A stretch of DNA of 64,000 nucleotides, from the NCBI GenBank assembly GCA_017635395.1, contig JAGBLN010000058.1:1-64000 (forward strand). Reading direction: 5' to 3'. Shown one piece after another: positions 33,709-42,945 of this stretch. Position 1 is the first letter of the stretch, and each line of letters begins with the position of its first letter. Source of the DNA: Lachnospiraceae bacterium (GTDB lineage: Bacteria > Bacillota > Clostridia > Lachnospirales > Lachnospiraceae). A model generated the notes under the pieces. It saw only the letters and a list, made by a program, of their open reading frames with translations. It was not told the origin of the DNA and did no database searches. The position numbers were made by a program, and so were the translations under genes.

Positions 33709-33966
33709 TTAGAAATTAGCCTTGAAAAAGTCCTCAACCTTTACAACATCCGCATCCTCATCAGGCCCCTCCACCTTAACGGTAACTTCGGCATCCTTCT
33801 TAACTCCAAGGGCCATGACCATCATAAGCTTTGTTGCTTCTGCGGATTTCCCGTTTGCTTCAATGGTTACTTTGGATGTCAGCTCCTTTACCATCTTTGC
33901 AAGCTGTCCTGCGGGCCTTGCATGGATGCCTACCTCGTCTGTGATCACATAGTTAAAAGATTTCAT
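33709..33966 (-). CDS. ptsH: HPr phosphocarrier with Lys at regulatory position 46
   Basis: 85 aa. His15 in GIHARPA is the phosphorylation site used by Enzyme I. The helix that in Bacillus HPr reads KSIMGVMSLG here reads TKLMMVMALGV, so position 46 is Lys and not Ser. HPr kinase/phosphorylase could not make the P-Ser-HPr that serves as CcpA co-repressor from this protein. It is therefore a transport-competent but regulation-blind HPr, unless Thr45 or Ser41 substitutes. It precedes ptsI by 18 bases in one operon and carries a clear GAGGTGG site. A second, canonical HPr elsewhere in the genome is possible. Confidence 0.93.
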   Translation of the reverse strand: MKSFNYVITDEVGIHARPAGQLAKMVKELTSKVTIEANGKSAEATKLMMVMALGVKKDAEVTVKVEGPDEDADVVKVEDFFKANF

Positions 33967-34025
33967 ACTCCACCTCTTTCTGCCGCTTTCTGCGGCGGTT
34001 GATATATAGTGTTTTTATTATCTAC

Positions 34026-34197
34026 GTTCTTTGGATGATATATGCCGCAAATCACGCTTCACTACCTTCGTTTTGCTGCGAATCATTCGGACGGCGCTTT
34101 GGCTCCTAATAAACCGGGTCGCGTCGCGCCGCCGAGATTCTTGCAAAACTTCAGTCGTTCGCTATCGATTTGCTCAGCATATAGTCAGCCAAAGAAC
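34026..34197. repeat. 172-bp imperfect palindrome
   Basis: The segment begins with GTTCTTTGG and ends with the exact complement CCAAAGAAC. The two halves continue to match imperfectly inwards: TATATGC against GCATAT, GCAAATC against GATTTGC, GTTTTGC against GCAAAAC, and a G+C-rich centre with GGCGC and GCGCC. A very long hairpin or cruciform of about 80 imperfect pairs is possible. It has the look of an ERIC-like or MITE-like intergenic element. It occupies most of the 337-base gap between ptsH and the sucrose hydrolase gene; no convincing gene is in that gap. Only one copy is in the window. Confidence 0.75.
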
Positions 34198-34303
34198 TCA
34201 CACTTCTATACAATTCAAAGTATATATTTATATGTAAGCTGCGTATATCATCTGCCGTCTACAGCCCGGCGGCAGTGCATCGGTTTCGTGACAAGTGCAA
34301 GTG

Positions 34304-35782
34304 TCAGTATACTACCTTCATCTCTTTCATATCCCAGACTTTAACATCACCGGCGGAATGCAAAATATACGGCTTCCGGGCAATTTCTTCGTCTGCGTAG
34401 AAGCGGGTGGTCATTACATATTCACCGTCGTTCAGATATACCTCCGCAAGGGATGTATCAAGGACAAGCCGCAGCGAATGCAGGTCATCCAGCAGGATTT
34501 TGCGGCTCTTTCTGCCTCTGCCGGCACCTTCCGAAAGCTGCAGGGTCACAAGGTATTTTTCCGCTTCCCGGGAAAGAGTCAGGCTGAAAAGCTCACCGGA
34601 GGCATCGCTTATCCTAAGGAGCTCGGATGCACTGCCTATGCTTAGCAGCCTGTCAGCATCGATGTCTGCCATAATATCCGCGCGCCTTAAAGGAAGTTCT
34701 ATATTATGGCCGACACGCTCATTTTGTCTGAGGTTCTCGATTTCTGCGACAGGATACTGCATCACTTTTCCTTCATCAGATACAGTAATCTCACGCGGAA
34801 GAGTCAGGGCATGCTGCCAGCCTCTTTTTACAGTGGGGTCATTATCATAGTCTGCATCAGGGATTCCTGCCCAGCCCATAAGTATGCGCCTGCCTTTTTC
34901 ATCCTCAAAGGTCTGGGGCGCATAAAAATCAAAGCCCATATCCCACTCATGGAAATGTCTGTCAGGATCATCCAGCATCGCATATTTTTCAGATTTTCCT
35001 GCTGCGATATCGAAATCATCCGGAAGCACAAAGTAACCGGACTGGTATACATTTTGATATCGATACTCTTCTGACTCAAGGCCCTGGGGACTACAGGATA
35101 AAAGCTTAACCCCGTCCTTTTCAAAATAATCGGGGCACTCCCACATATAGCCGAAAGGACTTTCTGTTGTGATGCTGTATAAGGCCTTCCAGGGTGCATC
35201 ATCTGTCTTATCAAAAACTATCACGGCACCTTTATCACCGCCGGACTTTCTTCCGTCCAGCCTTCCGCCCTGTACCATGAAATACTTTCCGTCCTGCTTC
35301 CATACCTTGGGATCACGCACATGGCAGGTATACTCTTCCGGATAATCCCTGTTCTCCATCAGGCAGAGCTTCTCGGAAAATTTATCCCCATCAGTCATGG
35401 ATACAAGTACGGTATTGGCTTCACGCCCGGAATAAGTGTAGTCGTGTTCGCCCGTCTGCTTTACGTTGCCCGTATAGTAAAGAAGCACTTCATCATCGTC
35501 CACCAGCGCACAGCCTGAGTACACACCGTTACTATCTTTTTCATTGTCAGGCAGAAGAGGAGCCCCGGCAAAGCTAAACTCTGTCAGGGACTCTCCGATG
35601 TAATGACCCCAGCATTTTTTTCCGCGGCCGTCCGCAGAATCGGGTGCATACTGGAAAAACACATGATATTTTCCCTTGAATTCGCAGAGCCCGTTAGGGT
35701 CATTGAGCCACCCTGCAGGCGGCATCAGATGAAAGCCCAGCCTGTAGGGATCTTCTTTTATATTCTTTGTAATATCCGACAT
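34304..35782 (-). CDS. scrB: Sucrose-6-phosphate hydrolase (GH32)
   Basis: 492 aa, cytoplasmic. It cleaves sucrose 6-phosphate, made by the PTS, into glucose 6-phosphate and fructose. GH32 motifs are clear: nucleophile Asp28 in WLNDPNG, FFQYAP, the transition-state stabiliser RDPKV, and the acid/base Glu in WECPD. A C-terminal beta-sandwich is present. Its ATG directly follows the stop of the sucrose EII gene (TAAATG) and depends on a modest AAGGTAG site inside that gene, so translation is probably coupled. The symbol sacA would be equally valid. Confidence 0.93.
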   Translation of the reverse strand: MSDITKNIKEDPYRLGFHLMPPAGWLNDPNGLCEFKGKYHVFFQYAPDSADGRGKKCWGHYIGESLTEFSFAGAPLLPDNEKDSNGVYSGCALVDDDEVLLYYTGNVKQTGEHDYTYSGREANTVLVSMTDGDKFSEKLCLMENRDYPEEYTCHVRDPKVWKQDGKYFMVQGGRLDGRKSGGDKGAVIVFDKTDDAPWKALYSITTESPFGYMWECPDYFEKDGVKLLSCSPQGLESEEYRYQNVYQSGYFVLPDDFDIAAGKSEKYAMLDDPDRHFHEWDMGFDFYAPQTFEDEKGRRILMGWAGIPDADYDNDPTVKRGWQHALTLPREITVSDEGKVMQYPVAEIENLRQNERVGHNIELPLRRADIMADIDADRLLSIGSASELLRISDASGELFSLTLSREAEKYLVTLQLSEGAGRGRKSRKILLDDLHSLRLVLDTSLAEVYLNDGEYVMTTRFYADEEIARKPYILHSAGDVKVWDMKEMKVVY

Positions 35783-37726
<1,944 letters not shown>

Positions 37727-37957
37727 TCAAATATCCTATAAATTCAGAACTATTCGATATACCTGTGAATGTGCACTTGTGGTATTACTGCTATAAGTGG
37801 ATAGTTACTCTGATAGATTGTTAATCTGTTTACTGTTACTTAAGATACGAGCCATAAACGGCACCTATCGGTTAACGGTTACAGTTGGCTTCATCCTGGG
37901 CTGAGTATCCGATACAAGTTTTTTGCAGATGAAATGATTGATTTGTTGTAAAAATTG

Positions 37958-37995
37958 TATAATACAATTGTATTATATGCATTTATCATTGTAAA
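37958..37995 (-). promoter_or_regulatory. Sucrose operon promoter and palindromic operator
   Basis: A perfect 20-bp palindrome spans 37958-37977 (core ATAATACAATTGTATTAT). On the minus strand TTTACA (plus 37990-37995) and TACAAT (plus 37967-37972) are 17 bases apart, so the -10 lies within the palindrome. This looks like a repressor operator. The remaining leader (37694-37957) has small inverted repeats such as AGATT..AATCT but no sequence I can match to a SacT/LicT antiterminator site. Confidence 0.6.
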
Positions 37996-38320
37996 GTATT
38001 TATAAAAAAACATAACAGCCCGAAGCACCTGCTGCTGAGGGCGTATGAAAAAGTAACGTTAGCAATGGCAGCCTGCCGTTTGCGAAGCAAACACTTGATT
38101 GCAGGCTGCCGTAACTGGAAGAACCCGCAGGGTTCTGAGCAGTTACAGTATTTATAAAAAAACATAACAGCCCGAAGCACTTGCTGCTGAGGGCGTATGA
38201 AAAAGTAACGTTAGCAATGGCAGCCTGCCGTTTGCGAAGCAAACACTTGATTGCAGGCTGCCGTAACTGAAAGAACCCGCAGGGTTCTGAACAGTTACAG
38301 TATTTATAAAAAAACATAAC
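37995..38320 (+). repeat. Tandem hairpin-rich repeat, two 152-bp units plus partial third
   Basis: Unit 1 (37995-38146) and unit 2 (38147-38298) differ at about three bases. A third, 22-base partial unit follows (38299-38320). Each unit contains three hairpins: GCCCGAAGC..GAGGGC; GGCAGCCTGC..GCAGGCTGCC with an inner TTTGC-GAA-GCAAA; and a nested GTAACTG..AGAACCC-GCA-GGGTTCT..CAGTTAC. Related copies occur at 47605, 53950 and 58716. The 300-base stretch holds no credible gene; the short frames running through it are repeat-derived. Confidence 0.88.
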
Positions 38321-38380
38321 TATGTTATATTGTGTTTATTACAGAATTTCTCAGGGATGAACAGTCAGGAGGTATGGGAT

Positions 38381-39253
38381 ATGATATACGGAGCTTTGGA
38401 AGCCGGCGGAACAAAGATGGTCTGTGCGATAGGTACAGAGGACGGAGAGATTCTCGAGCAATGCTCCATTCCCACACGCATACCTGAAGAAACGATCCCG
38501 CCCATAATCGACTTTTTTAAATCAAAAGATATAGCTGCTCTGGGAATTGCCAGTTTCGGACCTTTATGCTTAGACAAAAATGATCCGCAATACGGCCATA
38601 TCACCACCACGCCCAAGCCGGGCTGGAAAGATTATGACCTGGTGGGCACGATGAAAAATGCACTTAATGTCCCCATCGGTTTCGACACTGATGTAAACGG
38701 TTCACTTCTTGGTGAAGTAACTTATGGGGATTCAAAAGGATTAAGCGATGTGGTCTATATCACCATCGGTACAGGTATAGGTGGCGGTGTGATGTCAAAC
38801 GGAAAGCTTCTCCATGGCATGCTCCATCCGGAACTCGGCCACATGCTGCTTCGTCCCCACCCAGATGATAAGTATACAGGAAGATGTCCTTTCCACCACA
38901 ACTGCATGGAGGGCATGGCCGCAGGTCCTGCCATCGAAGACAGATGGGGACAGAGCGGAAAAGAACTGGCCGGCAGGGAAGAAGTATGGAGGCTTGAAGC
39001 CTACTATATAGGACAGGCGATAGTAAACATCATACTTACGCTTTCACCCAAAAGGATAATTTTAGGTGGCGGTGTGATGCACCAGCTTCAGCTGATGGAT
39101 ATGATACGGGATGAAGTTGCTAAACAGATGAACGGCTATCTTGAAACAAGCGAGCTTAAGGATCTCTCATCATATATTGTTACCGCAAGCCTTAATGATG
39201 ACCAGGGCATAATGGGATGCATACGGCTGGCACAGCTTGCTACCGAACAGTAA
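38381..39253 (+). CDS. scrK: ROK-family fructokinase
   Basis: 290 aa from ATG 38381, preceded by AGGAGG. Bacterial fructokinases of the ROK family phosphorylate fructose to fructose 6-phosphate with ATP. Seen are the N-terminal phosphate loop EAGGTKMVCAIG, the catalytic region GFDTDVNGSLLGE, the second glycine loop TIGTGIGGGV, the zinc site with ELGHMLLRPHPDD, CPFHHNCMEGMAAGPA, and LGGGVMHQ near the end. It is divergent from the sucrose PTS operon and would handle the fructose released by ScrB. Its 3' end overlaps the convergent GNAT gene by 14 bases. Confidence 0.9.
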   Translation: MIYGALEAGGTKMVCAIGTEDGEILEQCSIPTRIPEETIPPIIDFFKSKDIAALGIASFGPLCLDKNDPQYGHITTTPKPGWKDYDLVGTMKNALNVPIGFDTDVNGSLLGEVTYGDSKGLSDVVYITIGTGIGGGVMSNGKLLHGMLHPELGHMLLRPHPDDKYTGRCPFHHNCMEGMAAGPAIEDRWGQSGKELAGREEVWRLEAYYIGQAIVNIILTLSPKRIILGGGVMHQLQLMDMIRDEVAKQMNGYLETSELKDLSSYIVTASLNDDQGIMGCIRLAQLATEQ

Positions 39254-39728
39254 GCTCTTTCAGGAAAAATCTGTTCATGGTGCTATGGACCACGGATGCA
39301 GGCCGCTCTATCTCCCTGTATCCGCACTTTTCATAAAGATGTATTGCTATGTCCAGATTGTCATGAGTCTCCAGGTAGACTCTTTTATAGCCGCGTTTTG
39401 CAGCCGCGTCTTCCGCCTGCTTCATAAGTTCATAACCCAGTCCCTGTCCTTTGTATCCATCATCCAGGTAGAGCTTTTGCAGCTCAGCACAGTCAGCGAA
39501 ACCATCAAACCCGGCTATGCCGACTCCGCCTATGACCATGTCATTATCATCGGCAAGTATGATATAAGTCCGCTTTTCCCCGTAAGCTAGATAGAAATCA
39601 CTTAAGTGATACAGGTTTTCATCAAAATATACCGTCCCCGGGATATCCAGCTTGTATTTCCTTAGATTACTCCTTATGAGTTCCGCAAGAGCAGTATCAT
39701 CCCCCGGGCTGATCTGTCTGAAAATCAT
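39240..39728 (-). CDS. GNAT-family N-acetyltransferase
   Basis: 162 aa from ATG 39728 (AAGGAG seven bases upstream). It transfers an acetyl group from acetyl-CoA to an unknown amine. The GNAT core is visible: ADDNDMVIGGVGIAGF, then ELQKLYLDDGYKGQGLGYELM (motif A with the Q/RxxGxG/A pyrophosphate loop as KGQGLG) and YLETHDNLDIAIHLYEKCGYREIE. The gene is convergent with the fructokinase. Substrate cannot be told from the sequence. Confidence 0.85.
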   Translation of the reverse strand: MIFRQISPGDDTALAELIRSNLRKYKLDIPGTVYFDENLYHLSDFYLAYGEKRTYIILADDNDMVIGGVGIAGFDGFADCAELQKLYLDDGYKGQGLGYELMKQAEDAAAKRGYKRVYLETHDNLDIAIHLYEKCGYREIERPASVVHSTMNRFFLKELTVR

Positions 39729-39845
39729 GTCCGTCTCCTTCCGATCCTTTATACCGGCCACACAGACTGAGGGCCTGATTGATTATAACATCCCTAAACC
39801 ACAGCAGCAATTAATCCTGATATACACGCTTATCCGCGTATGTAG

Positions 39846-39861
39846 TATAATACAGATTATG
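39846..39861 (+). promoter_or_regulatory. TATAAT placed for a leaderless CDF transcript
   Basis: A consensus -10 TATAAT at 39846-39851 lies only seven bases before the ATG at 39859, so transcription would begin at or next to the start codon. No Shine-Dalgarno is seen in the 25 bases upstream. The -35 region is poor. Confidence 0.4.
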
Positions 39862-40977
39862 AAAGACTCAACAGCTGAAAGAGAAAAAATAATAATACGC
39901 GCCAGCGTCATAGGCATACTGACCAATATAATGCTGGCTTCATTTAAGGCAACGGTAGGCCTGATAACCAATTCCATCGCCATCATTCTTGATGCGGTAA
40001 ATAATCTTTCCGATGCCTTATCATCAGTGGTCACCATCCTTGGTGCCAAGCTTGCAAACAAACAGCCGGATAAAAAACATCCCTTCGGCCATGGCAGGAT
40101 CGAATACTTAAGCTCGCTGATAGTCGCAGCTATAATAGGCTATGCCGGCATCACATCCTTATATGAATCAATAGTAAAGATCGTTCATCCCGAAACAGCC
40201 GAATACAATACCGCATCCATCGTTATCATATCCGTTGCCATCGTGGTAAAGCTGATCCTGGGTGCCTTTGTAAAAAAACAGGGGCAGAAAGTTGATTCAA
40301 AAGCACTCATAGCCTCCGGAGCCGACGCATCTTTTGATGCCATCATATCCGCTTCGGTTTTGGCTTCTGCCATCATCTTTATCATATGGGGCATTTCCCT
40401 AGAAGCATATGTAGGTGTCATCATTTCCATCTTCATCATAAAAGCCGGTGGAGAAATAATGACAGAAACCCTTGATGACATATTGGGACAGCGTGCAGAT
40501 GCCGAGGTCAGCAAGCGTATCAAAGAGATACTTAACGAAGAGCCTGAGGTCCGCGGAGCATTTGACCTGATCATTTATAATTACGGACCCAATAAAAACT
40601 ACGGAAGCGTACACTTGGAGCTCCCCGATACCATGACTGTGGACGAAGTAGATGTGATCACCAGGCGTGTGCAGGTAAAGGTATATCATGAGACCGGCGT
40701 CATCCTCACCGGCGTAGGCGTCTACTCCTACAACACCACAAATGAGGAAGCCGCTTCCATGAGAAATGCCATACAAGAGCTTGTAATGTCCCACGAATGG
40801 GCATTGCAGATGCATGGTTTTTATGCTGACACGGAAAACAAGACCGTGCGTTTTGATGTGGTACTGAGCTTTGATGTAAAAAGGGATGAGGCGATTGATA
40901 CCATCACCAGAGAAGTGCAGGAGCTGTATCCAGACTATAAATTAAACATCGTACCTGATGTAGATGCCACAGACTGA
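39859..40977 (+). CDS. Cation diffusion facilitator exporter, possibly Mn2+
   Basis: 372 aa, six membrane helices then a cytoplasmic ferredoxin-like domain (about 215-372, split by a loop). CDF proteins export divalent metals in exchange for protons. HPFGHGRIEYLSS is the family signature after helix 2. The transport site reads Asn48-x3-Asp52 in helix 2 and Asp156-x3-Asp160 in helix 5; Zn exporters usually have His at the position of Asp156, while Mn exporters of the MntE type use Asn/Asp. I therefore suspect Mn2+, as inference. The start has no ribosome site and a TATAAT seven bases upstream. The C-terminal domain is longer than usual and may be duplicated. Confidence 0.87.
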   Translation: MKDSTAEREKIIIRASVIGILTNIMLASFKATVGLITNSIAIILDAVNNLSDALSSVVTILGAKLANKQPDKKHPFGHGRIEYLSSLIVAAIIGYAGITSLYESIVKIVHPETAEYNTASIVIISVAIVVKLILGAFVKKQGQKVDSKALIASGADASFDAIISASVLASAIIFIIWGISLEAYVGVIISIFIIKAGGEIMTETLDDILGQRADAEVSKRIKEILNEEPEVRGAFDLIIYNYGPNKNYGSVHLELPDTMTVDEVDVITRRVQVKVYHETGVILTGVGVYSYNTTNEEAASMRNAIQELVMSHEWALQMHGFYADTENKTVRFDVVLSFDVKRDEAIDTITREVQELYPDYKLNIVPDVDATD

Positions 40978-41017
40978 CCTCATCAGACCTTTACAGATCT
41001 TTGATACCTGATCAGAG

Positions 41018-42757
41018 TTACATACCCTTGACCAGTGCTTCCGCATCCTCTGCAGAAAGAGGCCTGCCCCATATGAAGCCCTGGATAAAATCGCACCCTA
41101 TCTTCCGAAGAGTTTCTATCTGTGCATCATCTTCAACGCCCTCAGAGATAACTTCCATATTCATGATATGTCCCATGGAAACAATGGCGGCAACATATTT
41201 CTTTGATGCGTCGCTGTTGTTCATCTCGTCAATAAAGGACTTGTCTATCTTAAGCAGGTCTGCAGGCACTCTGCTGAGATAACTCAGTGATGAATAGCCT
41301 GTCCCGAAATCGTCTATTGCGATCTTTATTCCCATTTCCTTAATACTGTTTATGCAGGCAAGAGCCTTGTCTGCAGAATCCATCATTATGGACTCAGTGA
41401 TCTCTATTTCCAGATTTCCCGCCGGGATATCATAGGTATCAAGCAGACTCTTAAGCTCATCCAGAAAATCGCTCTTCATAAGGTGCTTTACGGAAGCATT
41501 AAGGCTCAGGGTGATGTCCGCCCCCGTTTCTTTTAACAGTCTTCCAAAAAGTTCGGCAGATTTTTTGAATACCATGCTATCCACTTTATCTATGATACCG
41601 ATTTTTTCCGCAACAGGTATGAACTCGCCCGGACTCACAATCTGCCCCGCTTCGTCCCTCATACGGGCAAGAGCTTCAAAACCTCTGAGTTTATGATCCA
41701 TAGTATACTGTGGCTGCAGATTGAAATATATGTTGCCCTTTTCCAGTGCCGTCCTTAGCATCCTTTCCATTTCCAGCGTATTTTCTTCTTTAAGAAGATC
41801 CGTAGAAAATCGCAGGATATGGTTGCTGCTGTTAATCTTTTTAATCTCGTACATTGCCGTATTAGCATAGGTAAACAATGTGTCCGCATTGTCCGCATCT
41901 GCAGGATACTCGGCATATCCGAAGCTGGCGCTTAGGTAATATTCACATTCGTCTATCGTCACTTTCTCCTCAAGCACCTTTTCAAAATGCCTGATAGTAT
42001 CCATGATATCCTCATCATCCAGGTATTTTCTTATGACCAGCATGAACTCATCTCCGCTCTGCCTGGTCACAAAATCCAAAGTACCGGTATCATCCGAATT
42101 GGCACAGTCGCACCAGCGCTTCGCCACCACTTTCAGCACTTCATTACCGGTAGTATGGCCCTTGGAGTCATTTATTTCCCTGAAATTGTTCAGGTCTATC
42201 ATTACCAGTGCAAAATTTTCTTTTTTTGCTATAAGGTCATCCATCAGTTCATAGCAGGCAAATCTGTTGAGCAGCCCCGTAAGCCTGTCGGTTATGGCCT
42301 GCTTGCGTATGCCCTTCTGGTACTTTGCCAGTTTGACGTCACTCACAAATATGATCACGGCAGCTATTAAAGTAAAAATATTCGTAAAAATCCCGGGAAT
42401 GCTGCCATAGACATGCAGTACAAATATCTTCCTGATAAGCATCGGAAACTGTGTGCCAAGTATTACCAGTGCGGTGATAAAACCTGTTTTTTTATAAAAC
42501 ACTACCAGAAATATAATACAGATATTTGCAAGTGACGAAAGCACACCTGCAAGAGTTTTAAGCGGAACCGGATTGCCGAATAAATTGAGAGTACTGTCAC
42601 TGTTTGAAATGACAGCCAGAAGAACCGTGGTTGCAATATAGAGAACAATTATCAATATGTAGGTAAGCTTGGAAAATCTCACCTGATCATCCAGACCATT
42701 CATTATGTCTTCCATGCTCTGGTTATTTTTATCGCCAAATGTTTCCTTATGTTTCAT
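41018..42757 (-). CDS. Membrane GGDEF-EAL protein
   Basis: 579 aa from ATG 42757 (GGAG eight bases upstream; the ATG six codons earlier has no site). Four or five membrane helices at about 25-135, a GGDEF domain (150-315) and an EAL domain (330-579). The cyclase site reads RQSGDEF, a functional variant of GGDEF, and IDLNNFREINDSKGHTTGNEVL is intact. The EAL domain is also intact: GFEALARM, LNASVKHL, EIEITESI, DDFGTGYS, KIDKSF and SEGVEDD. It may be bifunctional or have one dominant activity. It is the only protein in the window with both signatures intact. It is convergent with the CDF gene. Confidence 0.9.
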   Translation of the reverse strand: MKHKETFGDKNNQSMEDIMNGLDDQVRFSKLTYILIIVLYIATTVLLAVISNSDSTLNLFGNPVPLKTLAGVLSSLANICIIFLVVFYKKTGFITALVILGTQFPMLIRKIFVLHVYGSIPGIFTNIFTLIAAVIIFVSDVKLAKYQKGIRKQAITDRLTGLLNRFACYELMDDLIAKKENFALVMIDLNNFREINDSKGHTTGNEVLKVVAKRWCDCANSDDTGTLDFVTRQSGDEFMLVIRKYLDDEDIMDTIRHFEKVLEEKVTIDECEYYLSASFGYAEYPADADNADTLFTYANTAMYEIKKINSSNHILRFSTDLLKEENTLEMERMLRTALEKGNIYFNLQPQYTMDHKLRGFEALARMRDEAGQIVSPGEFIPVAEKIGIIDKVDSMVFKKSAELFGRLLKETGADITLSLNASVKHLMKSDFLDELKSLLDTYDIPAGNLEIEITESIMMDSADKALACINSIKEMGIKIAIDDFGTGYSSLSYLSRVPADLLKIDKSFIDEMNNSDASKKYVAAIVSMGHIMNMEVISEGVEDDAQIETLRKIGCDFIQGFIWGRPLSAEDAEALVKGM

Positions 42758-42837
42758 AGTATATCTCCGCCGCATATCACAGGTCTTTCCGTAGGATAAC
42801 CCGATACAATACAGTAATTACACTCCGACATAAAAAA

Positions 42838-42890
42838 ATGAGCACACCGCCACACAATACACATGTGAATAACATCGTGCTCATCTCGCC
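42838..42890 (-). terminator. Terminator of the TIR-Sel1 gene
   Basis: On the minus strand ATGAGCAC and GTGCTCAT pair across a loop of about 33 bases that has its own CACATGTG palindrome, followed by TTTTTTT. It ends the TIR-Sel1 transcript about 60 bases after the stop. Confidence 0.7.
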
Positions 42891-42945
42891 CCCTTCGCCA
42901 CGAAATTATATATTACTAAAGCTTAAAGGTCAACATTCAACCGGA

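Noticed and set aside
34026..34197. Intrinsic terminator shared by scrB and a converging gene
   Set aside because: It is far too long and imperfect, its loop is G+C-rich, no T-run follows, and the flanking genes are on the same strand.
37986..38317. Short Cys/Phe-rich minus-strand frames within the tandem repeat
   Set aside because: They run through the hairpins, differ between repeat copies only by the same few bases, and have no ribosome site.
37995..38320. Tandem repeats considered as a CRISPR array
   Set aside because: The units are 152 bp, nearly identical throughout and have no unique spacers; no cas genes are present.
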